24,575 nucleotides of DNA from Methanosarcinaceae archaeon (GTDB taxonomy: Archaea; Halobacteriota; Methanosarcinia; Methanosarcinales; Methanosarcinaceae), in assembly GCA_030609665.1 (NCBI GenBank), contig JAUWBW010000002.1, forward strand, positions 1 through 24,575, given 5' to 3'. A model generated the notes under the pieces. The model had not been told where the DNA came from, did not search any database, and worked only from the letters and a program-made list of their open reading frames with translations. Shown one piece after another: positions 7,802 through 15,270 of this stretch. Positions within the stretch are counted from its first letter, which is position 1. Each line of letters starts with the position of its first letter. The position numbers were made by a program, and so were the translations under genes.

Positions 7802-8043
7802 CGATTTCCTTCTCCTATACTTAATGCGACTGTTGTATCCAGGCTGGCTCATATATGTATGCGGTGCTATTCCTCGTACACTGTCCTTTTGAACGAATGT
7901 TACGTGATATGGCCTGGCATTATACCGTTTTGCGCAGATGGTTATGGTCCTCTCCCCTCAATTATATGGAACAGTACCGCGCATGGTTCCCGGGTAGGGT
8001 GGAATTTCATGTCTTTCTTTAAACATACCGGAACGACATTGGA
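7802..8043. other. Gene-free stretch upstream of the ABC exporter operon
   Basis: It holds the RBS and a TATA-like element (about 7848-7860, minus strand) for the exporter operon. A plus-strand reading frame here has no ribosome binding site and no recognisable protein pattern. I see nothing else. Confidence 0.4.
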
Positions 8044-8235
8044 TCAATCGATTATGAGAATATCTTTTTCGACTTGCACCGTTGCACTGTACTTGACCAG
8101 ATCCTGCAAATCTTGTATTTCATTCTCATCCCATTTCTTTTTTGCTTCAAAATTGTTAAAGTTAATCCTCAACTCATTCCGTAGCACCTCCCAATGATTT
8201 TTGGGCAGTTGTTGTTGTACTATTGTCATTGTCAT
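8044..8235 (-). CDS. Small hypothetical protein
   Basis: A 63-residue frame starts at ATGACAATGACAATA and is rich in charged residues (EAKKKWDENEIQDLQDL), ending KDILIID. I do not recognise the family. The hydrophilic helix followed by a possible strand is compatible with a small regulatory or antitoxin-like protein, but nothing proves it. The frame remains open upstream to 8304, into a segment shared with 16011-16045. No good ribosome binding site is seen. It lies beside an IS fossil and could itself be a fragment. Confidence 0.3.
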   Translation of the reverse strand: MTMTIVQQQLPKNHWEVLRNELRINFNNFEAKKKWDENEIQDLQDLVKYSATVQVEKDILIID

Positions 8236-8296
8236 GAAATATGGCAATGAATCCCGATTTGTTGCATTGTCAGATTTTAATTGTCTGGATACTGGA

Positions 8297-8332
8297 TACG
8301 GCAATCTTTTTATCCAAATGTATCGAATTTAG
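8297..8332. repeat. Dispersed promoter-like segment, copy 1
   Basis: ATACGGCAATCTTTTTATCC and the bases after it resemble 16009-16044, sharing the 16-mer AATCTTTTTATCCAAA and then GAATTTAGA versus CCATTTAGA. The second copy lies directly upstream of the GYD gene. Here the match ends right where the IS fossil begins (8334), suggesting the original downstream gene was lost. Confidence 0.45.
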
Positions 8333-8425
8333 ACTTGACTTTCAAAGATGTGGTAAAAAACAATACCAAGCGACCCAATCACTGTATGGCCTAGCAAAAC
8401 ATAAACCCCTCTGCTATCGATTTAG

Positions 8426-8540
8426 TTAGTTATCCATAAATTCCCCCAAATTCAGCAAAGAAAACAATCTGGCTTGTTTTACATCCATCTCTTCAACCAC
8501 CATCTCAACTTTCCCACTTGCATTCCCCTGCACAAGAGCA
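8426..8540 (-). pseudogene. Transposase C-terminal fragment (left arm)
   Basis: Minus-strand codons ending in TAA at 8426-8428 read SLALVQGNASGKVEMVVEEM and then DVKQARLFSLLNLGEFMDN. This is homologous to the end of the right-arm fragment. Only about 38 residues remain, and the frame is cut at the junction near 8540. Confidence 0.6.
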
Positions 8541-8944
8541 AGACTATTGTCTTTACTGATATGCATACATGGCATTCTAAGAAGATTGCAAAGACATACA
8601 ACCAGAAGTATCTTGTGGAGGATGCTTTCAAGCTGCTAAACGATTATCTTCTTGTTCCGGTGGGACCTGTTAATCATTACAAGGATTTCAATATCAGGTC
8701 ACACATTTTTCTGTGCATTACAGGGATGCTTTTTTACAGGTATTTAGCATGGAAATGCAAATATTTTCATCTTAGCATGAGACGGCTTGTGGAAGAGCTA
8801 GAGGGAATTCGCCTTGCTCTTGTGAAGGAGAAAACGAATAGTAAGGTCAAATTGGTGGTTGAAGAGATGAATTCAAAACAGGCCAGATTATTCTCTCTGC
8901 TGGATTTAGGGGTGTACATGGAAAATCGATATCGGGATGATTAA
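8540..8944 (+). pseudogene. IS1634-like transposase C-terminal fragment (right arm)
   Basis: From KTIVFTDMHTW onward the frame reads as the end of an IS1634/IS4-type DDE transposase. FTDMHTW probably corresponds to the segment before the catalytic Glu, which lies in YNQKYLVEDAF (Glu of VED). This is followed by LLVPVGPVNHYKDFNIRSHI, ITGMLFYRYLAWK and the C-terminal KQARLFSLLDLG. Roughly 134 residues remain of an expected 450-550; both upstream catalytic Asp residues are missing. Residues before 8540 in this frame belong to the opposite arm and are not part of the original protein. Confidence 0.7.
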
Positions 8945-9048
8945 CTTTTGATAGGGACTAGGGAAATTGGTTCGACTGCTATTGGTTTTTAGTAGATCTT
9001 TGAAAGTCAAGAACGAGTCCTGTTCTATACAAAATAATCCCAGACTGT

Positions 9049-9670
9049 ATGGCTGGGATGAAAAATAGATTTAGCGAGTTATATCAGAGTTTCTCAGAAG
9101 CTGATGAAATTCTGTATTTACTCTACTTCATCCACCTGGTCAGGCATGAGCTATACTATTTTGATCTTCACTATCCCGAGGGATATTCTGCCCGTTTATC
9201 GAGACTTCTCCGCTTTCACAGGCAGGGATTAAAAGCTGCCAAGACATATCTCCATAAAGATAAGGACAGAAGAGCAAACGATTCATTTATTAGGGCTTGT
9301 GGTACAACCGCGTTCAAGCACCTTTATATCCATCCAACGACAAGTGGATGGAAAAAACCGGATATTCGGAAATCTCAAAAAAAGCATCATCCATCTTGAA
9401 ATTGGGGAAGGGAGTCTATCACCTGATGAAATGAATGTTGCAATGGTTCTTAGCACAGAGGCAACAAAGAGCTTTGAAAGTTGGATCGGATATGCTCCTT
9501 GTGCGATAAATGAAGGCCCGATTTTTACATTGAAAGAAAATAAGAAGCATTCCGACTGCTTTAAAGATATAGTTAAGATTCTTCAAGAGACAGATCGGAA
9601 CCAAGACATTATAAGAGCTAAATTAGAAGACTATTACATAATTGAGGTGTTAGTAAGCGATGACAGGTAA
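9049..9670 (+). pseudogene. Unknown protein gene split by a frameshift
   Basis: Frame one from ATG 9049 gives LYLLYFIHLVRHELYYFDLH and later RANDSFIRACGTTAFKHLYI. A second frame continues from about 9355 (IFGNLKKSIIHLEIGEGSL through EDYYIIEVLVSDDR) to the stop at 9670. The two join naturally across the run of six A at 9350-9355, giving one protein of about 205 residues. I do not recognise the family; the first part is helical and aromatic-rich, the second more mixed. Either this is a recent pseudogene or a base error sits at the A run. It lies between an IS fossil and an attC-like hairpin. Confidence 0.45.
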
Positions 9671-9775
9671 TTGGGCGCAAACGTCACATAACACGGTGTA
9701 TGCGGTTCGCTACGCTCACCAAAATTGCTCCTCATGGTCGCAACTTCGCATACACCGGGAATGTTGTGCGAAATT
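9671..9775. repeat. attC-like imperfect inverted repeat
   Basis: The core is a perfect 11-bp pair, CGGTGTATGCG (9694-9704) and CGCATACACCG (9747-9757). The outer parts are near-complementary: CACATAACA on the left against TGTTGTGCG on the right. The loop contains GCGGTTCGCTACGCTCACC, a phrase typical of dispersed bacterial hairpins. The layout of two nested imperfect arms with 7-mers close to RYYYAAC/GTTRRRY resembles an integron attC site, each deviating by one base from consensus. No integrase gene is visible in the window. Confidence 0.5.
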
Positions 9776-9832
9776 CACTCCGCCCCGCCTTAAAAAGAAA
9801 CATTAACAACCAATGATAATTATGGTGATAAT

Positions 9833-10450
9833 ATGACCAAAGAATCTGATATCTTAAAAATAGTAAAAGAAGATATATTAGAAGTGGTAGGCAGGAAGAA
9901 CAAAAGGACTCCACTAAAATTTATGAAATTAGAAGTTACTGTTTCTCATTCTTTTGTGTCTAAAGCAATAAAGGAACTTGAAGAAGAAGGTTTGATTAAG
10001 ATTTCTTCAGAAAAGAGACCTTGGAAAGAGTATATACAACTGACAAAAGAAGGACAAGTCAGAGCAAATGCTATTATCAAAAAGCATTCTGTTCTCGAAA
10101 AGTATTTTTTTAAGGAAAGAAGAAGCGAAGAAGAAGCAATCGAGGCAACTAATATTCTAGAGCATTATATTTCTACAGAAGTTATTGATACTATCAAAAA
10201 ACTATCTACTTTCAAAAAGGAAGGCATTCCTTTAACAGAATTTAAACAAGAAGAAGGTTTGATTGCAAATATTAACCTTAACATTGGATTATTTGAGAGG
10301 GTGATCAGTATGGGAATATATCCAGGAGAAAAAATAAGGATAACTGATAAAATTCCAAATGGCATCATTATTGAAATAAAAAACAAAAAGTTTGTTCTAG
10401 ACAATAATATAGCAAAAGAAATTAAGGTGTTAGAATATGAAAAATCTTAA
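9833..10450 (+). CDS. DtxR/MntR-type metal regulator fused to a FeoA domain
   Basis: The 205-residue protein has an N-terminal winged helix (about 1-85; VSHSFVSKAIKELEEEGLIK is the recognition region). Next comes a DtxR-like dimerisation and metal domain containing KKHSVLEKYF (His85) and NILEHYIS (Glu110-His111, matching the DtxR/MntR E-x0-H ligand pair). A C-terminal FeoA/SH3-like domain follows (about 135-200; NIGLFERVISMGIYPGEKIRI). The DtxR Cys102-equivalent appears to be Asn107. Such proteins sense Fe(II) or Mn(II) and repress iron uptake; the FeoA part may also touch FeoB. Its stop overlaps the feoB start by 14 bp. The AT-rich, AAA/AGA-heavy codon use, shared with feoB, differs from the znu and ycaO genes and suggests transfer. 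Confidence 0.85.
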   Translation: MTKESDILKIVKEDILEVVGRKNKRTPLKFMKLEVTVSHSFVSKAIKELEEEGLIKISSEKRPWKEYIQLTKEGQVRANAIIKKHSVLEKYFFKERRSEEEAIEATNILEHYISTEVIDTIKKLSTFKKEGIPLTEFKQEEGLIANINLNIGLFERVISMGIYPGEKIRITDKIPNGIIIEIKNKKFVLDNNIAKEIKVLEYEKS

Positions 10451-12344
10451 AATACTTTTAATTGGTCAGCCAAATGTGGGAAAGTCATCTTTATTTAATG
10501 TATTAGTTGGCCCAAAGGTTGTGGTCTCTAATTATCCTGGGACTACGGTTGAAGTAGCTCAAACCGAAAAAATTTTTGGTAATACAAAGATAATGTTTGA
10601 GGATACTCCAGGAATATACTCTATATCTGATAGGAGTGAAGAAGAAAAAGTTACTGAAAGGGCTTTGTTTGAAGAAGAAGCAGATGGAGCAATAATAATT
10701 GCTGATGCAAACTCTCTTGAGAGAAGTCTTTACATGGTTTTGCAAATCCTAGAGGCAGAAATACCCACTATTATAGCTCTAAATTTTGTGGAAGAAGCTG
10801 AAAAGAGAGGAATAAAAATTGATTGCGAAAAATTAGAAAAACTCCTTAATATCCCCGTTGTGCCTATAAATCTTCTAACCAAAAAATGGGTAAATAAACT
10901 AGTGGATGCAATATTAAAAACCTGTCCTGAGCGAAGTCGAAGGATTAAAGAGGTGGCAAGACGAGATTTTAAAATTGAATATGATGATCATATAGAAAGA
11001 GCAATAAGTAAAATATCTACTCAAGCTAACGGAAGGTTGCCCAAAAGATTTGTTGCCTTAAGGGTTTTAGAAGAAGATGAAGATTTCTATAAATACTTGA
11101 AGAATGAGAAAGTAATTGGAGACGCAAAAGAAAACTTAAAAGAGCATCCAAAAGTTGCAGAGGATATATGTATAACCAGATATGGCACAGCCTCATTTAT
11201 AGCAGAAAAAGTTACTCAAATAATTCCTCTGGGAAAAGAAAAAAAATTGGGAGCGAAGATTGACAGAATTCTCTTGCATAAAACCTGGGGTCCGCTTACT
11301 ACTAGTTTATTCCTTCTTGCCATCTTCGGAATACTTTTATACCTTGGTAATTTGATACAAGGGGTTCTTATGAGTTTGACCGAGAGCCTTTTATTCTCTC
11401 TTGGCGTAGCGGAACATTCTATTATTACCATAATACTAGTCCAAGGTTTAACTGGACTTGCAATAGGTGTTTCTATTGCCTTACCTTATGTCTTCTTGTT
11501 TTATTTGCTTTTCGGTTTGTTGGAAGATATAGGGCTTCTTTCAAGATTTATTGTTAATGCAGAAAGGTTTTTGAAAAAAATAGGGCTTCCTGGTAAATCA
11601 TTTATCCCTTTAGCTCTAGGTTTGGGTTGCACTGTGCCAGCTACTCGAGCTACTAGAGTCTTATCATCTAAAAAAGAGCAATTTCATACCGCCTCATTAC
11701 TCGCTTTTGTGCCTTGTTCTTCAAGAATTGCCATAATAATGGGGATAGTTGGATTTTACGAGGGAATACAGTTGGCTTTTTCTGTTTTTGCTACTTTACT
11801 TGTTGCTGGTTTAATCTGGGCTTTCGGAATAAAAAAATTTATTCATATAAAGAGTGAACCATTGCTTTTAGAACTGCCTCCTTATAGAAGGCCCTTGATT
11901 AAAAACGTTCTTGCTAAAAGCTGGATTAGGATGAAGGATTTTGTATACATAGTTATACCCTTATTAGCACTTGGAGGAATAGCTTATGGTATTTTAAAGA
12001 TATTAGGTCTTACTAATATCATAGTAGAACCACTTTCGCCGATCGCTATCTGGTTAGGATTACCTGCTGTAACTCTTATTCCTTTGGTTTTTGGTTTCTT
12101 GCAGAAGGATTTAACCGGGGCAATGCTTATATCCGTTCTTGGCAGTAAAATATCTTTAGCGTTAACTCCAATTCAAATATACACATTTGGCATAGCAGCC
12201 ACCATTGGGATTCCATGCATAATTGCTTTAGGAATGCTTATTAAAGAATTTGGATTCAAAAAGGCAATAGGTTTAACAATAACTTCAATAATTTATGGTC
12301 TGCTATTTGCCGGGCTTTTATGGAGAATAATCTCCTTTTTTTGA
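10437..12344 (+). CDS. feoB: Ferrous iron transporter B
   Basis: The 635-residue protein has an N-terminal G domain: G1 GQPNVGKS (10-17), G2 within NYPGTTVE (33-39) and G3 DTPG (56-59). The G4 position reads NFVE (116-119) where NxxD is usual. Two Gate segments follow in the membrane part; GLGCTVPATRATR and FVPCSSRIAI are family signatures, and about eight membrane spans can be placed. FeoB brings Fe(II) into the cytoplasm. Codons 163-170 (TCPERSRR) derive from a palindromic repeat inserted in frame at 10923-10944, just after the G domain. Translation is coupled to the upstream DtxR-FeoA gene. The length is near the lower end for FeoB, and the frame is intact. Confidence 0.93.
   Translation: MKNLKILLIGQPNVGKSSLFNVLVGPKVVVSNYPGTTVEVAQTEKIFGNTKIMFEDTPGIYSISDRSEEEKVTERALFEEEADGAIIIADANSLERSLYMVLQILEAEIPTIIALNFVEEAEKRGIKIDCEKLEKLLNIPVVPINLLTKKWVNKLVDAILKTCPERSRRIKEVARRDFKIEYDDHIERAISKISTQANGRLPKRFVALRVLEEDEDFYKYLKNEKVIGDAKENLKEHPKVAEDICITRYGTASFIAEKVTQIIPLGKEKKLGAKIDRILLHKTWGPLTTSLFLLAIFGILLYLGNLIQGVLMSLTESLLFSLGVAEHSIITIILVQGLTGLAIGVSIALPYVFLFYLLFGLLEDIGLLSRFIVNAERFLKKIGLPGKSFIPLALGLGCTVPATRATRVLSSKKEQFHTASLLAFVPCSSRIAIIMGIVGFYEGIQLAFSVFATLLVAGLIWAFGIKKFIHIKSEPLLLELPPYRRPLIKNVLAKSWIRMKDFVYIVIPLLALGGIAYGILKILGLTNIIVEPLSPIAIWLGLPAVTLIPLVFGFLQKDLTGAMLISVLGSKISLALTPIQIYTFGIAATIGIPCIIALGMLIKEFGFKKAIGLTITSIIYGLLFAGLLWRIISFF
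10923..10944. repeat. Palindromic repeat inserted in frame in feoB (PERSRR repeat)
   Basis: CCTGAGCGAAGTCGAAGG matches a well-known dispersed bacterial repeat that is normally intergenic. In this frame it is translated as CPERSRR, a peptide recurring in unrelated proteins wherever this repeat has landed. It sits in the linker region between the G domain and the helical bundle, so it may be tolerated. Confidence 0.7.
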
Positions 12345-12718
12345 ATAATGTTGGATATGTAAAAAAATTTCGGCGGGGCTCCGTGAACTCGCCCGCCCAC
12401 TCAAACATCGTGATAGACGGCGCGCGGGTGTTCTGCATGCGGGCGGCGGACTCGGGTAACGGTGGGCGTGGTGGAGTTCCACGAACCCGCCTGAACAAAT
12501 CGGTTTCCTCACTCAACCTTCGTCCTGCCACCGCTCGCTATAGATACACCCGCCGCCCCTCCGCCCTCCCACTGTGATCGAGAAGCAGCGCGCCCGCCTC
12601 AGCCAAACATTGCGACAGGCGGCGCGCGGGTGTTCTGCGATGCAGGCGGCGGCCTCGGGCATTGGTGGGTGCGGTGGGGGTTCCGCCATGGCTGTTAAAA
12701 TATATAATTTATGTAATA

Positions 12719-12793
12719 TTCACCGCAAAGAACGCGAAGGACGCAAAGTTACGGCATCAATGTCTTTGCGATCTTTGCGGACTTTGCGGTGAG
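12719..12793. repeat. CGCAAAG short-period inverted repeat, copy 1
   Basis: Arms 12721-12748 (CACCGCAAAG, then ACGCGAAGGACGCAAAG) and 12764-12791 (its near complement ending CTTTGCGGTG) enclose a 15-bp loop. The arms are themselves built from a 9-10 bp period. Confidence 0.75.
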
Positions 12794-12987
12794 TGCTTCT
12801 TTCATTGACACGACATCTATCTTGCACTCAACCTGTCGCCCCTTCGCTCTCCCACTACGAGCGAGAAGCAGCGCCCCAGCCAAACATTGCGACAGACGGC
12901 GCGCGGGTGTTCTGCGATGCGGGCAGCGGCATCGGGCATTAGAGGGGGCTCCGTTATGGCTGTTAAAATATAGTTTATATGAAATAT

Positions 12988-13053
12988 TTCACCACAAAGG
13001 ACGCAAAGTCAATGCAACAACGTCTTTGCGATCTTTGCGTCCTTTGCGGTGAG
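12988..13053. repeat. CGCAAAG short-period inverted repeat, copy 2
   Basis: Arms TTCACCACAAAGGACGCAAAG-type (12988-13008) and CTTTGCGTCCTTTGCGGTGA-type (13024-13053) repeat the copy at 12719-12793 within the next tandem unit. Confidence 0.75.
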
Positions 13054-13177
13054 TACCTCATATACTAACACGAATTTATTCTGCACCCGCCCGCTGCCCC
13101 TCCGCCCTCCCACTGTGATCAAGAAGCAGCGCGCCCGCCCCAGCCAAACACTGCGACAGACGGCGCGCGGATAGTAC

Positions 13178-13234
13178 GTGGATTAATAACAGGCTTGCGC
13201 CTGTTTCGTTGTCAACGGTGCTTTGAAAATCCAC
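13178..13234. repeat. Nested hairpin at the end of the tandem array
   Basis: GTGGATT (13178-13184) pairs with AATCCAC (13228-13234), and AACAGG (13188-13193) pairs with CCTGTT (13200-13205) inside it. It lies at the border between the GC-rich array and the transposase region. It could be an element end or a terminator. Confidence 0.4.
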
Positions 13235-13285
13235 ACTTTGCGACCTGATGATAATACAAAAGGGAAATGAAGAATAGACTGAATG

Positions 13286-13630
13286 TTACAGTTTACCCAA
13301 TTCATGATTCAATCTGTCATTCAAATTTAGTAAATCATCATTTTCAAGATTGATGAGTTTAAAGCCGTTCTTTTTATACACCTTTTCTTTGTATTTTCTT
13401 TTAGCGCCTTCGTCTATTGAATGGATGGAACCCCAGAATTCTATATATACATTATATTTAGGTAAATACCAATCACAGTATAACAAATGCGAAATTGGTA
13501 ATTTTTGTTCATAGATGAGCCTCTGACAAAACACACAGAAACCCTTAAAATCCTCGTCAAAAGCTTCAGAGCACTCCCTTTCAGTAAAATTTACCTCTAA
13601 GCCCTTAGATTGACAACCTTCTAAAAACAC
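13286..13630 (-). pseudogene. PD-(D/E)XK-type nuclease domain, probably N-terminally truncated
   Basis: The 114-residue frame carries RLIYEQKLPISHLLYCDWYL followed by PKYNVYIEFWG and later EKVYKKNGFKLINLE. The pattern E, then D-x-x-LP, then Y-I-E-x-W-G, then a Lys-rich helix and a final LINLENDDL strand matches the nuclease-like domain at the C-terminus of some helicase and endonuclease proteins. A CVFC pair precedes it. The N-terminal part of such proteins is missing, and the frame begins inside the 3' end of the transposase gene (26-bp overlap), so the start shown is probably accidental. The likely reading is that the insertion removed the 5' portion of a larger gene. Confidence 0.5.
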
Positions 13631-15140
13631 TTGGTGATCTAATTAAGTCAAGTCTTCCAACTTTAAAAGCAGTCAATGCCGTAAGTAAAGCAGTAATATT
13701 GGAAATCGATACAAAAATTCTAGCTTGTTCAATCCCACGATTTGACATTTTAGAACGATGATGTCCAACCACTTCATTTGAATTTTTTCGTTCAACAGTT
13801 GTTCTTAAATCGTACAGTTTCCCCAGCAATCGGTGGTACATTCTAGGGATATATTCCCCTCTAAAATGATTACCCGAATCTGTTTTTAGTATTTCTCCAA
13901 CACTATTTGCCCTTGCTGCGATTATGGGGATCACCCCATGATCAATCACAACTTTGTTTGATTTGTGGCTATCAGGTCCTGCATCACCTATCAAAAAAAT
14001 CGGTTTTGTATCGGTTGATGACAAAAAATCATCAGCTGTACTTCTAAAGATCGTATTATCGTTCTTGTTTGCACTCACTGCATCCCAGTAAATAGGTAAC
14101 ATCCACCAGTCATCAACAATACATGAATCAGTATATCCAGTACCAGAAAGGACGCTATACTTACCTGTTTTTTTCACATAATGTCCTGCATCAGGATCAG
14201 AGAACATCCCGGTTTCTTTAAACTTCATGCCATTGCTATTGCATTCAAAGAACCTTCTATCCCATATCGCAATTTTACCACCAATAAGTTTCAAGTCCCT
14301 GCATTCTTGTATCAGAATCTCTCCATACTCTTTCAAACTTGAACCTATTGCCGTTAGATTCCTCTGATATGAACGGGATGTAAGCTGCTTCTGACTTTGT
14401 ATGCCCAATTCAATTCTAATTTTTGGATTCTGGTTAAACTCTGTTATGAATGAATCGAAATTTGTGTACCCCAGTTTGCATCTTGCGATTTCCAACTTGA
14501 TAATATTGTTAAAATTCAGGGTGTCTGTCTGAGGATTATACCCTTCAATATCTTGAATTCTTCTGAAAAACTCGTCAATTGAGGGATTTAACGCAAACAT
14601 GTTACCGATGTATCCTTTAAAGCTTTTGTAGTTTTGGATGGCAATTATTTGAGTAGCTGGCAATGCTCCTTCCATATAATCGCTACTATTCGGCAGGACA
14701 GGTTTGATTTTGTATGGTATTCGAACTTTCTTATTTAGGAATGCAAAACCATCTTCTAAAAAATCCGAAATTTTTGTTTGGAAAATAGAAATTGCATGGT
14801 TTTTGCTCTTTTTAATTTTGATTTTTTCTGGGAATAGTAATTTGTGTTTGATCCCGCATGCTGAATATATTTCGTAACCATGGTCGGACGTTGTTGTTTT
14901 CATGGTTAGGCTGCTTTTTATTGGTATTCTAAAAAAGTCTGAAAGTGTGGATTGTTTGATGGAAATTATGCGAACTTTTATCTTTTCTTTTTGTAATTTC
15001 AACGGTTTTCCAAAAAGTTTTGTATATTCTTTTTTTCCGGTTTCGCTTTTCAAACTTATTGTTATTTCATTAACAGTTCCAAAATAATCTATTAATTGAA
15101 CCAATATGTATTTATATCCTTTACCGACTATTCTTATCAT
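13605..15140 (-). CDS. DDE transposase (IS family not assigned)
   Basis: The 511-residue protein has the catalytic pattern in its second half: Asp in GGKIAIWDRRFFECNSNG, Asp in FLIGDAGPDSHKSNK and Glu in LYDLRTTVERKNSNEVVGHH. It ends ISNITALLTALTAFKVGRLD and a short tail. This is a DDE_Tnp_1-type layout similar to IS5/IS1182-like enzymes, and the frame is intact. The start ATG at 15140 has AGGGGC about 8 bp upstream. Its leader can fold so that the RBS is paired. I could not find convincing terminal inverted repeats. The element appears to have cut a nuclease gene on one side and lies 130 bp from an N-truncated zupT on the other. Confidence 0.82.
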   Translation of the reverse strand: MIRIVGKGYKYILVQLIDYFGTVNEITISLKSETGKKEYTKLFGKPLKLQKEKIKVRIISIKQSTLSDFFRIPIKSSLTMKTTTSDHGYEIYSACGIKHKLLFPEKIKIKKSKNHAISIFQTKISDFLEDGFAFLNKKVRIPYKIKPVLPNSSDYMEGALPATQIIAIQNYKSFKGYIGNMFALNPSIDEFFRRIQDIEGYNPQTDTLNFNNIIKLEIARCKLGYTNFDSFITEFNQNPKIRIELGIQSQKQLTSRSYQRNLTAIGSSLKEYGEILIQECRDLKLIGGKIAIWDRRFFECNSNGMKFKETGMFSDPDAGHYVKKTGKYSVLSGTGYTDSCIVDDWWMLPIYWDAVSANKNDNTIFRSTADDFLSSTDTKPIFLIGDAGPDSHKSNKVVIDHGVIPIIAARANSVGEILKTDSGNHFRGEYIPRMYHRLLGKLYDLRTTVERKNSNEVVGHHRSKMSNRGIEQARIFVSISNITALLTALTAFKVGRLDLIRSPSVFRRLSI

Positions 15141-15207
15141 GGATTATGCCCCTATTTGAGTTATTTTTATCATTAGGACTGATTAAATACTCTAATTGGC
15201 ATAATCC
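15141..15207 (-). promoter_or_regulatory. 10-bp inverted repeat in the transposase leader, may mask the RBS
   Basis: GGATTATGCC (15141-15150) and GGCATAATCC (15198-15207) are perfect complements with 47 bp between them. In the minus-strand mRNA the second arm covers part of the AGGGGC site and abuts the AUG. A TATA-like AAATATATAGG (minus strand) lies at the outer arm. Masking of the start is inferred. Confidence 0.5.
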
Positions 15208-15270
15208 TATATATTTCATTCTAAAATAGTATTTTGATGCTTAATAATCAAATTTTATGTGTAATAACTG

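Larger units (their letters stand above)
8334..9011. mobile_element. Head-to-head fossil of IS1634-like element ends
   Basis: The outer ends are a perfect 16-bp inverted repeat, CTTGACTTTCAAAGAT (8334-8349) and its complement (8996-9011), with similarity extending about 18 bp inward. The left arm in reverse complement and the right arm in forward direction both encode the last residues of the same transposase family: MVVEEMDVKQARLFSLLNLG versus LVVEEMNSKQARLFSLLDLG. The two copies differ, so these are two related insertions or a diverged inversion, joined near 8540. No complete transposase remains. Family assignment to IS1634 rests on the right-arm protein pattern. Confidence 0.7.
12365..13175. 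repeat. GC-rich degenerate tandem repeat array (four units)
   Basis: A unit with CCAAACATTGCGACAGRCGG, then GCGCGCGGGTGTTCTGC and CGGGCATT, starts near 12398 (diverged), 12601, 12878 and 13142 (truncated). The spacings are about 203, 277 and 264 bp. The middle units end in ATGGCTGTTAAAATATA and then carry an embedded CGCAAAG-type hairpin. All reading frames here are repeat artefacts lacking ribosome binding sites. The array starts 20 bp after feoB and ends just before the transposase region. Confidence 0.75.

Noticed and set aside
7859..8197. 112-codon plus-strand frame upstream of the exporter operon
   Set aside because: There is no ribosome binding site or recognisable pattern, and it overlaps the likely promoter of the minus-strand operon.
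9671..9775. True integron cassette site
   Set aside because: Both 7-mers miss the consensus by one base, there is no second site in the window and no integrase, so only attC-like is claimed.
12320..13052. Several plus- and minus-strand reading frames of 64-91 codons
   Set aside because: They lie in GC-rich tandem repeats, have biased Arg/Ala/Pro/Ser content, repeat the same words in several units and have no ribosome binding sites.
12365..13175. Possible CRISPR array
   Set aside because: Units are 200-280 bp and diverged, not 24-37 bp repeats with unique spacers; no cas genes are nearby.
13585..15260. Terminal inverted repeats TAAAATTT...TAAGC for the DDE transposase element
   Set aside because: The match is 13 scattered bases in AT-rich DNA with a self-complementary AAATTT core, too weak to set the element ends.
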